Below are positions 32,811 through 42,461 of a stretch of DNA of 64,000 nucleotides, piece after piece (the stretch's first letter is position 1; the number at the start of each line of letters is the position of its first letter). This DNA comes from Microbulbifer sp. A4B17. GTDB taxonomy: Bacteria; Pseudomonadota; Gammaproteobacteria; Pseudomonadales; Cellvibrionaceae. The stretch covers positions 2,304,501 through 2,368,500 of the forward strand of contig NZ_CP029064.1 in assembly GCF_003076275.1 (NCBI RefSeq), given 5' to 3'. A program made the translations under genes and the position numbers. Under the pieces are notes generated by a model, which was not told where the DNA came from, did no database searches, and was given only the letters and a program-made list of their open reading frames with translations.

Positions 32811-33713
32811 GTGGAAAATCTTAAGAAGGGAATTTTCGCTGGTGTTGCATTACTGATTATCCCTATCACCATGGGGACCGTTTTCACGGTTGACGAGGGT
32901 CACGTAGGAATCGTAAAACGATTTGGCAAGGCAGTCTCACAGGTTGATCCCGGAATTCATACGAAGGTCCCACTTATGGATAATGTGGTCGAAATCGAAG
33001 TGAGAACCCGGAAAAATGTTGAGACGATGAATGCCGCCACCGCAGAACAAATGCCATTAAAAGCAGTGACTGCGGTGAACTGGACGGTAACTCGCAGTGC
33101 GGCCATAGAATTGTATAAGCAATATGGCGGTTTGGAACAATTTGAACAGCGGATTCTTGACCCCAGGCTGAGAAGCGCTAGTAAAGCTGGTTTGGCTGAA
33201 TTCAAGGCAGAGCAGATTATCCAGAACCGGAATGCAGCAATTCGACGGATTGAGGAACTCTTGGAGGAGGAAACCAAGGGGTTGCCTATGGAATTGGGAG
33301 ATGTACAGATTGAGAGCATCAGCTTGCCTCCCAAGTACATCCAATCTATTGAAACCAAGCAGACAGAGTTGAACCTGGCGGCTGCCGAAAAGCACAAATT
33401 GGAACGTCAAAAGCTGGAAGCGCAACGTGAGGTGAATACTGCTAATGCGCGCCGTGATGCCACCAAAGCTAAAGCAGATGGTGAGGCCCATAAGATTCGT
33501 GTAGAAGCCGAGGCGGAAGCTTTTGCGATTCTTGAGAAAGGGGAAGCGGAAGCCGCAGCGATTAAAGCAAAAGCTGATGCGATTGCCAGAAACCATACCT
33601 TGGTTGAATATATCCGCGCGCAGCAATGGAATGGTCAGATGCCTTCAACTATTATGGGTGGCGATCAGCCAATTCTGTGGGATATGGGGAATAACTCAGA
33701 CCGCAGAAATTAA
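32811..33713 (+). CDS. SPFH/Band 7 (prohibitin-like) membrane protein
   Basis: A 300-residue protein with an N-terminal membrane anchor (about residues 8-26), a Band 7 domain (about 25-190, EGHVGIVKRFGKAVSQVDPGIHTKVPL) and a long Ala/Glu/Lys-rich coiled coil (about 185-265, repeated A-E-A-E patterns). Prohibitin-like SPFH proteins oligomerise into large membrane rings and often hold proteases or organise membrane domains. The start is GTG 32811 with AAGGAAA upstream. It stands alone with a terminator after it; there is no NfeD or HflC partner gene, so it is the stand-alone prohibitin-like type. Confidence 0.88.
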   Translation: MENLKKGIFAGVALLIIPITMGTVFTVDEGHVGIVKRFGKAVSQVDPGIHTKVPLMDNVVEIEVRTRKNVETMNAATAEQMPLKAVTAVNWTVTRSAAIELYKQYGGLEQFEQRILDPRLRSASKAGLAEFKAEQIIQNRNAAIRRIEELLEEETKGLPMELGDVQIESISLPPKYIQSIETKQTELNLAAAEKHKLERQKLEAQREVNTANARRDATKAKADGEAHKIRVEAEAEAFAILEKGEAEAAAIKAKADAIARNHTLVEYIRAQQWNGQMPSTIMGGDQPILWDMGNNSDRRN

Positions 33714-33720
33714 GATAGCC

Positions 33721-33746
33721 CAAAGCTAGAGCTTTGCTTGCTTTTT
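33721..33746 (+). terminator. intrinsic terminator of the SPFH gene
   Basis: CAAAGCT / AGCTTTG (33721-33736) with a very short loop, followed by CTTGCTTTTT; 8 bases after the stop. Confidence 0.75.
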
Positions 33747-34003
33747 ACACAAAAGGTTTGGTGCTTATCAATAGGAAGCACCAAGCCAAGTTTGTTCAGT
33801 TGGCAGTATTTCCTAAATTCTAAATGATGGTACAGTCATTACTTAATGAGGACTGTTTGTTAGTCTCGTAGTTACTTGACTTGCCAAGTAACTCCTCCCA
33901 ATATCCGAAAGGTACTTTTCGGTGTGCTTATTACCCGGTATATCCTGATTAATTTTATTGATGTTCCTCGGGTATCACGCACTCTAAATTAAGGAGATTC
34001 CGG

Positions 34004-34795
34004 TTGAAACACTTTATATGGTTTATCACTGCTGCAATATTGGTTTTTGGTGTCAGCAACTCGGTGATTGCAGAAGATGGGGGCTCATGTAGCAAGTTAT
34101 GTACTTTTGTGCTCAAGAATAGTCGGACCTCAGAATATACGGTAATTAATAGGGAGAGGGCAGCCAAGCAGTTCACACCATTCTCTACTTTTAAGGTTCC
34201 CAATACCCTTATTGCCCTTGACTTGGGTTTAGTTGAGAACCTGTTACAAGAGCTAACCTATAATCATGACAAATACCCGGCTAAAGCGTGGTGGCCTACA
34301 ATCTGGTCAGAAAGACCTTTGACAATTCGCGAAGCATTTCAAAATTCAGCGGTTCCGATCTATCAGCAATTAGCAACGGAGATTGGCGCTAAGAGAATGA
34401 ATCAGTATTTGGCAGGTTTTAATTATGGTAATCGGGATGCTTCGTCTGGTATTGATACCTTCTGGCTCAATGAGAGTATCAAAATATCAGCGTTGGAGCA
34501 GATAGACTTCCTGGAGCGTTTATTTACTGGTCAATTACCTGTATCGCAGTCAGCTATAGATAAATTTAAAGAAGTGATGCTGGTAGAGGAAACTGATACC
34601 TATAAGTTATATGCAAAAACAGGAGGAGGGCCATTAGCTAAGAATAAGGCTTTAGGTTGGTATATTGGAGTTGTAGAGTCCAATAACAATATTCATTTTT
34701 TTGCGATAAATATGGATGGCAAGAGCTTCCGGGAAATACAAAAGAAAAGAATTGTGTTTGCTAGAAAGAAACTGTCTGAACTGGGAGTTTTATAG
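34004..34795 (+). CDS. class D (OXA-type) beta-lactamase
   Basis: A 263-residue periplasmic serine beta-lactamase that would hydrolyse penicillins and possibly other beta-lactams. Signal peptide to about residue 23. All class D motifs are in place and in order: STFK at 61-64 with the serine nucleophile and the carboxylatable Lys, SAV at 115-117, YGN at 141-143, FWLNESIKISALEQIDFL at about 153-170 and KTG at 205-207. Two Cys residues at the mature N-terminus (CSKLC, 29-33) are unusual. The start is TTG 34004 with AAGGAG 8 bases upstream. No integron, insertion sequence or other resistance gene is near, so it looks like a resident chromosomal gene. The spectrum cannot be read from sequence. Confidence 0.9.
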   Translation: MKHFIWFITAAILVFGVSNSVIAEDGGSCSKLCTFVLKNSRTSEYTVINRERAAKQFTPFSTFKVPNTLIALDLGLVENLLQELTYNHDKYPAKAWWPTIWSERPLTIREAFQNSAVPIYQQLATEIGAKRMNQYLAGFNYGNRDASSGIDTFWLNESIKISALEQIDFLERLFTGQLPVSQSAIDKFKEVMLVEETDTYKLYAKTGGGPLAKNKALGWYIGVVESNNNIHFFAINMDGKSFREIQKKRIVFARKKLSELGVL

Positions 34796-34931
34796 AATCT
34801 TGGCTTTCCTTCTAAAAATATGGAAGCTGTGTAATGGTACGGCTGTATAGCTAAGGTTGAGCTGTTTTGATTGATTGTTCTGTGCCAATCGGCATAATGG
34901 CGACCAAATTCACCTTTAGATGGGGGTTCCT

Positions 34932-35762
34932 GTGGGAATTCAAGCTGCAAAATTTGTATTTGCTGTATTTATCAGCACATTTTGCTCACTATGCCTTGCT
35001 GCCGATAAAGTAGCTGGTCTGGATAAACTTTTGCTTTTATCGGGTTTCACCAAGCAGATTGAAGAGCTTCCGGGAGTAGTGAAATCCGGTTTTGAAGAGG
35101 GTGCACAAAAGGGTGCCCCGATTCCTGAGGATGAGCTGAAACGAATCCTTGAAAGTGTAGATAAGACAATCTTGCCATCGGTAATTATGAATGAAGCGCG
35201 TTCATCATTGAGTGAATCTTTGACCGAAAAGGATATCGAGGCTTTGCTGGTCTGGTATGAGTCTGATTTGGGTAAGAAAATTACTGCTGCAGAAGAAAAA
35301 GCAAGTACTGGTGAGGCCTACCAGGAATTAATGGTTAATGCTCAGCAGTTGATGCTGGATACCAAGCGTATTGAGGTGGCAACACGTATTGATCAGCTTG
35401 TTGGTGCTACTGATATGGCAATGGAAATGCAGGCTACTACAGGTATTGCTGTCTATTCTGCAATTATGACAATGATGGCTCCGGGGCAAGACATCAATCT
35501 AGATGCTTATAAAGCACAAATGGAGGCAATGAAGCCCCAGATGCGTCAGAGTATTGAACAGCTTGTTGCCGTCTCTTTCGTATATACCTACCAAGGCATC
35601 GATGATGCAAGCCTGGCAAAATATGAGGAGTTCTTGAGTAAACCTGAGACCAAAAAGTTCAACTCTTCCGCAATCAAGGGCCTTAATAAAGGGTTTGCAG
35701 AAGTAGTAGGCCGTTGGTCTGGTGACTTGGCCTCTATACTTAAGGGCGAAGCTAATATGTAA
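34932..35762 (+). CDS. DUF2059 domain exported protein
   Basis: A 276-residue protein with a signal peptide (AKFVFAVFISTFCSLCLA) and a helical mature part containing a DUF2059 segment, in particular LTEKDIEALLVWYESDLGKKITAAE near residues 97-122 and a second related stretch (DASLAKYEEFLSKPETKKF) near 230-248. The two halves look like an internal duplication. GTG 34932 is chosen because a GGGGG run stands 5 bases upstream; ATG 34920 has no site. DUF2059 proteins are periplasmic and of unknown function. Single-gene unit, convergent with kup, terminator between. Confidence 0.75.
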   Translation: MGIQAAKFVFAVFISTFCSLCLAADKVAGLDKLLLLSGFTKQIEELPGVVKSGFEEGAQKGAPIPEDELKRILESVDKTILPSVIMNEARSSLSESLTEKDIEALLVWYESDLGKKITAAEEKASTGEAYQELMVNAQQLMLDTKRIEVATRIDQLVGATDMAMEMQATTGIAVYSAIMTMMAPGQDINLDAYKAQMEAMKPQMRQSIEQLVAVSFVYTYQGIDDASLAKYEEFLSKPETKKFNSSAIKGLNKGFAEVVGRWSGDLASILKGEANM

Positions 35763-35776
35763 GCATTTATTTTAGG

Positions 35777-35826
35777 GAGCTTTGAATATTTCCTGCATAT
35801 CTTGATAGGAATATTCAGGGCTTCCT
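35777..35826. terminator. long hairpin between DUF2059 and kup
   Basis: GAATATTTCCT / AGGAATATTC (35785-35817), extended outward by GGAG and CTTCC, with a 12-base loop. It fills the 100-base gap between convergent genes. Confidence 0.65.
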
Positions 35827-35862
35827 TGATCGAAGCCACCAATTAGAATATAGCTCGTTAAC

Positions 35863-37752
35863 TCAAATCATTATATTCTCTTGTACTTCAACCGTCCGAT
35901 TGGCCGGGATGTGGTAATAATCGATCGCACTGCTTGCATTACGCATCATGGCGGCATAGATACGCTCTCGCCAATTTGCCATTTTACTATAGCCGCCTTT
36001 AACTGGAAATACATTGTATCGACAGGTAAAGAATGAGGCTTTATTAGGATCTATATCTAATAAATGCATTTTATTAAGTTTGCTCAGTGTTTTTTCGACA
36101 TCTGGGCTTTCCATATATCCATATCGTAGAATTAGCCTGAAGCACCCCTCTCTGAGTTTGCTGATAATTACCCGATTCTTGAGCATCACCATGGGCGTAT
36201 TGGCGGCTGTAACTGTCAGGAAAAGGTTTTTTTCATGTAAGACATGGTTGTGTTTTAAGTTATAAATTAAAGCGTGCGGAACATAGAGCTGGTTGGTGCT
36301 TACAAAGATTGCTGTTCCTGGCACTCGCAAGGGAGGGTTTTCAAAAAGCGAGTTGAGGTAGGGTTCTAATTCGTAATTTTTACTTTCTAAATAACAGTTG
36401 ATTGCTTTCTTCCCATCTCGCCAGGTTATCATAAGCATAGCGATAAAGCCGGCCAGGCTAATAGAAAACCATCCACCATGGCCTATCTTTGCCAGATTTG
36501 AGGATACAAAAACAAAGTCAATCAGGGCGAAGAAAGAACCTACGATAAGGCAAAGTGCCAAATTGTATTTAAGGTAATAGCGATATACGACTGTTGCAAT
36601 ACAGGAGGTAATAAGCATAGCGCCACTTACAGAAACACCATAGGCACTGGCTAAATGAATGGAGCTTCCAAACAGAAGTGTCACAATAATTACCGCTGAC
36701 ATTAACAGATAGTTGACCCCGGGCATATAAACTTGTCCCGCCAGTACTGATGATGTGTGGCGAACAGCAAAGCGGGGCATCAGGCCAAGCTGAATTGCTT
36801 GTTTGGTCAGTGAGAATGTACCCGAGATACAGGCTTGCGAAGCAATACAGGTTGCCGCAGTTGCAAGAATAATCATCGGGTAGAGAGCCCAGTTGGGGTA
36901 CATTCGATAAAAGGGGTTGTCTACAGTAGAAATATCACTAATCAGCAGGGCCCCCTGTCCCATATAGTTCAGTACCAGAGCAGGAAACACCAAACCTATC
37001 CACACTATTCGTATCGGTGTGCGTCCGAAATGCCCCATGTCAGTGTACAGTGCCTCCCCTCCTGTAAAGACGAGCAATACTGCACCTAAAATCCAAAATG
37101 AGGCGAAGCCATGGTTGCTGAGGAAATATACGGCATGGATTGGATTGACTGAGTGAAGAATGATGGGATGCTGTAATACCCAGTAGAGCCCTGCTATGAG
37201 CAGAATTAAGAACCAGATGGCGGTAATCGGGCCAAAAAGCTTTCCCACTGCCTCGGTGCCAAAGCGTTGTAAAAAAAACAATCCAAACAGCACTCCGATA
37301 GAAATAGGGAGGACAAATGGCTTAAGTGTCCTGTTAACGACTTCCAGGCCCTCCACCGCCGAAAGAACAGAGATGGCCGGTGTAATAACCGCATCGCCAA
37401 AGAACAGTGCTGCGCCAGCAATCCCACCGCCGATAATGAGTTTCCTCAATAGTTCTCGTCCCTTGGTGGCTTCCAGAGCCAATGTCATCAGCGCCATGAT
37501 TCCGCCTTCCCCCCGGTTGTCCAGGCGCATTACCAATATCATGTATTTAATAGTTACTATGAGCGTAAGGGCCCAGAAGACCGCAGAGACTCCACCGATA
37601 ATCGTTTCGGTATCGTGGGGGATTCCATATCGAGGGTGGAAAATCAGCTTGAAGGCATAGAGTGGGCTGGTGCCGATATCACCAAATACAACCCCGAGGG
37701 CGGCAAGTGAAAGAACCCAGTGTTTTCTTGCGCCTTCTGAGTGAGATTCCAT
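35863..37752 (-). CDS. kup: Kup potassium uptake transporter
   Basis: A 629-residue potassium/proton symporter of the inner membrane. The family signature GDIGTSPLYA lies near residue 24, followed by about twelve transmembrane helices to residue 450 and a cytoplasmic C-terminal domain (VPGTAIFVSTNQLYVPHAL near 475 is characteristic). Length matches the E. coli protein of 622. ATG 37752 is preferred over the TTG two codons earlier because AAGAG sits at the proper distance. It is transcribed alone and divergent from the ThDP enzyme gene, with 300 bases between them. Confidence 0.95.
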   Translation of the reverse strand: MESHSEGARKHWVLSLAALGVVFGDIGTSPLYAFKLIFHPRYGIPHDTETIIGGVSAVFWALTLIVTIKYMILVMRLDNRGEGGIMALMTLALEATKGRELLRKLIIGGGIAGAALFFGDAVITPAISVLSAVEGLEVVNRTLKPFVLPISIGVLFGLFFLQRFGTEAVGKLFGPITAIWFLILLIAGLYWVLQHPIILHSVNPIHAVYFLSNHGFASFWILGAVLLVFTGGEALYTDMGHFGRTPIRIVWIGLVFPALVLNYMGQGALLISDISTVDNPFYRMYPNWALYPMIILATAATCIASQACISGTFSLTKQAIQLGLMPRFAVRHTSSVLAGQVYMPGVNYLLMSAVIIVTLLFGSSIHLASAYGVSVSGAMLITSCIATVVYRYYLKYNLALCLIVGSFFALIDFVFVSSNLAKIGHGGWFSISLAGFIAMLMITWRDGKKAINCYLESKNYELEPYLNSLFENPPLRVPGTAIFVSTNQLYVPHALIYNLKHNHVLHEKNLFLTVTAANTPMVMLKNRVIISKLREGCFRLILRYGYMESPDVEKTLSKLNKMHLLDIDPNKASFFTCRYNVFPVKGGYSKMANWRERIYAAMMRNASSAIDYYHIPANRTVEVQENIMI

Positions 37753-38058
37753 TTGCAACTCTTATCATCCGGTGTCATACAGAGGCTGTGATCAAAGACT
37801 TCTCAGGGATTTTGCTGTCACCAATGATGAGTGGATAGCCACGCGCAAGAGATTGGTTTTCCCTGAGACTGATCTTAGCAACACATCGCCAGTGCACCAT
37901 GTGAGCTGTAGTCCAGGGTGCGAACTTATGAGCCTATGAAAGTGTGATGTGAGATAGAGGTATCCGGGTAATTGAGCGATAGTGCAATGGAGTTAGTAGA
38001 GCAGCTCTTTTGGCGGTGATCTCAATGTCAGTGACACGGGACTACAGGAGCCTCCCCA

Positions 38059-39699
38059 ATGAAAGCATCGGACCTTTTTATTCGCGCCCTTGAAAGAGAG
38101 GGAGCGGAATATATTTTTGCGATTCCTGGAGAGGAAAACCTGGATATGCTGGAGTCTTTGCGAGGCTCTAAGATCAAGCTTATTGTGACCCGCCATGAAC
38201 AGGGTGCAGGTTTTATGGCGGCAACCTATGGCCGCCTCACGGGAAAGCCAGGTGTCTGTATGTCTACTTTGGGGCCAGGCGCTACGAATCTTGTGACCGC
38301 CGCAGCCTATGCCCAACTCGGTGGGATGCCGATGGTGATGGTGACCGGACAAAAGCCAATCAAGAGTTCCAAGCAGGGACAGTTCCAGATTATCGACATC
38401 GTTGACATGATGCGTCCACTCACTAAATTCACCAAAACAATAGTCGGTGGTGACTATGTTCCGGCCCATGTCCGCGAGGCATTCCGGCAGTCGGAAGAAG
38501 AGCGACCGGGCGCAACTCACTTGGAGTTTCCTGAGGATATTGCACGAGAGCATTCCACCATGCCGGTATTGGAACCCAGTTATATCCGCAGACCTATTGC
38601 AGAGGACAAAGCTGTGCGCAAAGCGGCAGAGGCTATTGCCGCCTCTCGCAAACCGCTATTGCTGGTGGGCGCCGGTGCAAATCGTAAGCTGACCGCCAAA
38701 ATGCTGCGCAAGTTTGTCGATAAGCTCGGTATCCCCGTAGTGACAACCCAGATGGGAAAGGGGGTAATCGATGAGTCAGGCCCGCATTTTATCGGTAATA
38801 CCGCGCTCTCCGATGGCGACTTCGTTCACCGGGCCATTGAGCAGGCAGACCTGATTATCAATGTGGGCCACGATGTAGTCGAAAAGCCACCTTTCTTTAT
38901 GCGGCCGGGTGGGCCGGAAGTTGTGCATATCAATTTCAATTCTGCACAGGTAGATCCCGTCTATTTTCCGCAGATTGAAGTGGTAGGTGATATTGCCAAC
39001 AGCTTATGGCAGCTGGACCAGCACCTGGAGCCGCAAGATCACTGGAGTTTTACTGATGCACATCGTATCCGCGCCGCACTACAGAACCATATACAAGAGG
39101 GCTCAAACACTACTACTTTCCCGATTCGCCCACAGCGACTGGTAAAGGATCTCCGTGAGGTGATGCCGGAGAAGGGTATTATTGCTCTCGATAACGGCAT
39201 GTTCAAAATATGGTTTGCGCGTAATTACCCCGCTTTGGCACCGAATACCGTGTTGCTTGATAACGCTCTGGCGACCATGGGAGCAGGCTTGCCATCAGCA
39301 ATGGCCGCCAAGCTGGTGTATCCGGATCGCCGTGTTGTCGCCATCTGTGGGGATGGTGGTTTTATGATGAATTCCCAGGAGATCGAAACGGCTGTTCGTT
39401 TAAAGCTTGATCTTATCGTTCTTATTTTGCGCGATGACGCCTATGGAATGATCAAATGGAAGCAGGCGATGATGGAGTTTGACGAATTTGGTCTGGATTT
39501 CGGCAACCCCGATTTTGTCGACTATGCGAAATCCTATGGCGCCCATGGCCATAGAATAACGGCAACTGATGAATTTAAACCGATGATCGAGAAGTGTTGC
39601 AAGGCTGGTGGGGTGCACTTGGTGGATGTGCCTGTGGACTACAGCCATAACGATCGAATTCTGAATCACGAGATTCGGGAACTATCGAGTAAATTATAG
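38059..39699 (+). CDS. thiamine-diphosphate enzyme, acetolactate synthase large subunit-like
   Basis: A 546-residue ThDP enzyme with the three usual domains. The activating Glu is in IPGEENLDML near residue 25, TLGPGATNLVTA near 72 follows, and the ThDP-Mg site CGDGGFMMNSQE lies near 431-442 (GDG then N). This is the form of acetolactate synthase large subunits of the catabolic or biosynthetic type; there is no small regulatory subunit gene downstream, and the next gene is convergent, so a stand-alone carboligase or decarboxylase is possible. The ribosome site AGGAG is 8 bases before ATG 38059. Reaction probably pyruvate to acetolactate; other 2-oxoacids cannot be excluded. Confidence 0.87.
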   Translation: MKASDLFIRALEREGAEYIFAIPGEENLDMLESLRGSKIKLIVTRHEQGAGFMAATYGRLTGKPGVCMSTLGPGATNLVTAAAYAQLGGMPMVMVTGQKPIKSSKQGQFQIIDIVDMMRPLTKFTKTIVGGDYVPAHVREAFRQSEEERPGATHLEFPEDIAREHSTMPVLEPSYIRRPIAEDKAVRKAAEAIAASRKPLLLVGAGANRKLTAKMLRKFVDKLGIPVVTTQMGKGVIDESGPHFIGNTALSDGDFVHRAIEQADLIINVGHDVVEKPPFFMRPGGPEVVHINFNSAQVDPVYFPQIEVVGDIANSLWQLDQHLEPQDHWSFTDAHRIRAALQNHIQEGSNTTTFPIRPQRLVKDLREVMPEKGIIALDNGMFKIWFARNYPALAPNTVLLDNALATMGAGLPSAMAAKLVYPDRRVVAICGDGGFMMNSQEIETAVRLKLDLIVLILRDDAYGMIKWKQAMMEFDEFGLDFGNPDFVDYAKSYGAHGHRITATDEFKPMIEKCCKAGGVHLVDVPVDYSHNDRILNHEIRELSSKL

Positions 39700-39712
39700 T
39701 TTTCAGGGCCTC

Positions 39713-41044
39713 TCAGATAAGCTCCTCTGGGCCGAGGACTTTAAAGTAGGGGCCAATATCCAGCCTGATAGATGACATGGCAATCTTGATCATTTCTTTG
39801 TGGTCTTCGAGTATGTCTTCCTTGGTAATACCATGAAGAACCATATAATCCTCATACTTGCCGATAATAAAGTCTTCCTTTCTGACACCTTCGTAAGCCC
39901 TGCATAAAACTCCATGAAGGTTTTCAATGAACTGACGTCGGGTTTGCATCATTTGCCGTGGGCCATGTTCGACTTCGAGTTCATGGGCATGCTCGTAATT
40001 GATATTTACCATGCAAAAATTTGTTTTGCTTTCTTTCCATAACCTGGCTGCCTGATTGAGTTCCACAATTAAGGTGAAGGGAAGGTTGGCAAACATGGGG
40101 TTGTGGTCTGTAAAGTCGAGAAACGCATAGCCGGCTCTTAGGTAACTGCTGGCCCTTTCCGTAAGGTCATAGCTGTGAATATCCCCGGTGCGTATTGATT
40201 CGCCATCGGTATCCATTTCGCAGTTGAGGCATAAAAATCCAATTTCAACCTCGGAGCTGGCGTGGCCACAGGAATTGCAAATGAGCAGGGTGCCGGGTTT
40301 ATCGTAGTCACTGCCAAAATGCAGAAGTTCCTTACGGCATTTAGGGCAAATCAGGTCTTCCCCCTCCCTAAAGTCAGCTTCGCGGCCCAGATAGGCGCAG
40401 CTGAAATGGTGGAGATAGAAGTCCTCTGTGAGATTGGAGGATCTGCATACTGCGCACTCCTCGCGGACATTGAACTGGGAGGCGCCGCAGCCATTACAGA
40501 TATGGCGACGATCGAAAAACTTTCCTTGTAGAAAGCCGGATTCGATCAGTTTTTCACACTCAGTGACCACCGTAGGACTATCGAGGATAATGTTGAAGTC
40601 AACAGTGGCTTTGGAATTGGGGCTGTAGTGTGGGGAAAGGCTAACGCCAGATACAAATAGGCGTGCCAGTATTTTGTCACTATCTTTTTGTGTGGTATGA
40701 AAGTCCAGGTGGACTTGTGCGCGGCGATAGTGGAAATCATCAATAATCTGGCTCACAACAGATGCATCTTGGGCACTCAGCTTTGAGCAATCCAGGTCCG
40801 CTTTTTCCCCTATAGTGCCAGTTAGATCAATCACTGGGAGAAGGTATAGACCGCCCCGTATATGCCATATGTGCGTTAGGTCTTCTACTGTCATCGGTTC
40901 TTCTATCAAAATCGCATCTTTGGACTCCCCAGTATGCGATTTTACTTTTGAGTCACCAGGCCAGCGGAAAAAACTATATTCATCACTTAGGAAGGAGATA
41001 CCAAACCCTCCACGCCAATGGAAAACTACCTGTGTGAGCATCAT
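39713..41044 (-). CDS. TackOD1-type zinc-ribbon protein with degenerate GGDEF-like C-terminus
   Basis: A roughly 443-residue cytoplasmic protein. The middle (about residues 180-290) has a zinc-ribbon array: RHICNGCGASQFNVREECAVC, HHFSCAYLGREADF, DLICPKCRKELLHFGSDYDKPG and CNSCGH/CLNCE, each a Cys pair. This order is what I know as the TackOD1 domain, proposed as a signal-output domain. The last 150 residues have a fold-like pattern of a nucleotide cyclase (ARLWKESKTNFCMVNINYEHA) but lack GGDEF, so probably no cyclase activity. The start is uncertain: ATG 41044, ATG 41041 and TTG 41056 are in frame without clear ribosome sites. Its closeness to the glycosyltransferase/HlyD set suggests a regulatory link. 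Confidence 0.65.
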   Translation of the reverse strand: MMLTQVVFHWRGGFGISFLSDEYSFFRWPGDSKVKSHTGESKDAILIEEPMTVEDLTHIWHIRGGLYLLPVIDLTGTIGEKADLDCSKLSAQDASVVSQIIDDFHYRRAQVHLDFHTTQKDSDKILARLFVSGVSLSPHYSPNSKATVDFNIILDSPTVVTECEKLIESGFLQGKFFDRRHICNGCGASQFNVREECAVCRSSNLTEDFYLHHFSCAYLGREADFREGEDLICPKCRKELLHFGSDYDKPGTLLICNSCGHASSEVEIGFLCLNCEMDTDGESIRTGDIHSYDLTERASSYLRAGYAFLDFTDHNPMFANLPFTLIVELNQAARLWKESKTNFCMVNINYEHAHELEVEHGPRQMMQTRRQFIENLHGVLCRAYEGVRKEDFIIGKYEDYMVLHGITKEDILEDHKEMIKIAMSSIRLDIGPYFKVLGPEELI

Positions 41045-41056
41045 GGCGTCACACAA

Positions 41057-41430
41057 CTGAAGGTGCCGGTAAAGTTAATTTGAGCGCTTCAACCTATTCC
41101 TTGTAAAAAAATGATCACTCCCTGATCAATTAATGCGCCTTTGTTGCAAGTCATTTATGGCAGAAGAGGGCGTGAAGAGGTATTTCGAGCCTTAATAATG
41201 TTTTAAAAGCCGGATCAACAATTCCATCGTCATTTTATGGATGTATGGCGTGTCTGTTAAAACATAAAGACCATTAGCTACAAAGAAAAGATAGATGAAG
41301 AATATTAAAGGTGCTCAATCTGTGATCTCGCAGCATTTTATGGTGTTTTTCAGGACTTCTGATTAGCATAAAGCTATTGGGATTGAGTGCGTATAGAAGG
41401 GATAATTGCAGGTGGTTTAAAGGAGGTCTT
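41057..41430. other. 370-base gap between TackOD1 gene and HlyD gene
   Basis: No gene seen. It would hold the promoter of the leftward TackOD1 gene; no strong hexamers or palindromes stand out. Confidence 0.35.
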
Positions 41431-42456
41431 CTAGTTTATGAAGCGCTCAACAATTACATCAAACCAATCAATTTTAAGGGTTATGGTGACTTTCTCGTTC
41501 ACGGGGAACTTGGAAGGGTCCAATAAAATTATTTTGGCCAGCTGATTACGTGAAGTCGGCTTAAATGTATTCTGGAATTCTTGCGGTAATGCAGCGGACA
41601 GAGGGATCATTTCTACTAATACCCCTTTATCCTTAAAGCGCCCTCCGGCTACCAGAACCTCCATCCCGGGCTTGATGGCAAATTGATATTGATTGGGGAG
41701 ATAGGCAAGTACATAAGCTTCCCCGGTATAGATAGACATAAGGGGTTCACCCGCATCATAGACGTTACCGACATGGGGAACTGATGCTCCGACCAGGCCG
41801 GAAGTAGGGCTTTGGATAATACCGTTGTTATAGTGCTCTTCCAGTTTTCTGAGTGCCTGCTCGGAGCGATATATAGCCTCTTCTACAGACCTGCGCTTTC
41901 CCTCTAAAGTGGCACTTTCAACTTGTAGCTTTACCAGGGTTTCACTGGCTTCGAAGTTATCTTTCAACACATCTTGATAGCCAACTTCACTAACAACCCC
42001 TTTGTTTGCAAGTTTATTGATTCTATCTACTATTCTGCCAATTTGTACTTTGCGCTCCTTGGCTGGAGTAAGTAGTTTCTTAGCGGTCTCAGCTAATAAT
42101 GTAAACTCTGCTGAGATTTGTATCAGGTTGGCTTGACGAGTGGATAGGTCAGCGATACGTTCCAGCAATTCCATTGATTCGATTCTTAAAAGGAGCTCTC
42201 CCTCCTGAACTGCCTGTCCCTCATCAGCGGCAACTTCTACTACTTTTACCAGATAGCCCATTTCGATAACGCTTTGATCGCGGAGTACCAATCCATCGCT
42301 GCGCAGTAAAAACCAATCCCCCCAAATGTAGCGAATAACACCAATGGCAAATAAAATTAATATTGCCAGGTAGATGCGACGACTGGCAGAACCTCGTGTT
42401 TTGCGCTGCTCGCTTTCGAAGCTATCGGGGCGTAATCGCTTTCGCAGAGCCTTCAT
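41431..42456 (-). CDS. HlyD/Alg44-like membrane-fusion protein
   Basis: A 341-residue protein: basic cytoplasmic N-terminus, one membrane helix (about residues 27-45), a biotinyl-lipoyl-like half (VVEVAADEGQAVQEGELLLRIES near 72-94), a coiled-coil hairpin (about 95-210) and the second lipoyl-like half (IIQSPTSGLVGASVPHVGNVYDAGEPLMSI in pieces near 213-245). This is the HlyD/EmrA layout as also found in Alg44 of alginate synthesis. It starts five bases after the glycosyltransferase stop, so the two form one unit: the enzyme polymerises a polysaccharide at the inner membrane and this protein would link it to periplasmic export. No PilZ domain is present. Confidence 0.82.
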   Translation of the reverse strand: MKALRKRLRPDSFESEQRKTRGSASRRIYLAILILFAIGVIRYIWGDWFLLRSDGLVLRDQSVIEMGYLVKVVEVAADEGQAVQEGELLLRIESMELLERIADLSTRQANLIQISAEFTLLAETAKKLLTPAKERKVQIGRIVDRINKLANKGVVSEVGYQDVLKDNFEASETLVKLQVESATLEGKRRSVEEAIYRSEQALRKLEEHYNNGIIQSPTSGLVGASVPHVGNVYDAGEPLMSIYTGEAYVLAYLPNQYQFAIKPGMEVLVAGGRFKDKGVLVEMIPLSAALPQEFQNTFKPTSRNQLAKIILLDPSKFPVNEKVTITLKIDWFDVIVERFIN

Positions 42457-42461
42457 TGAAA

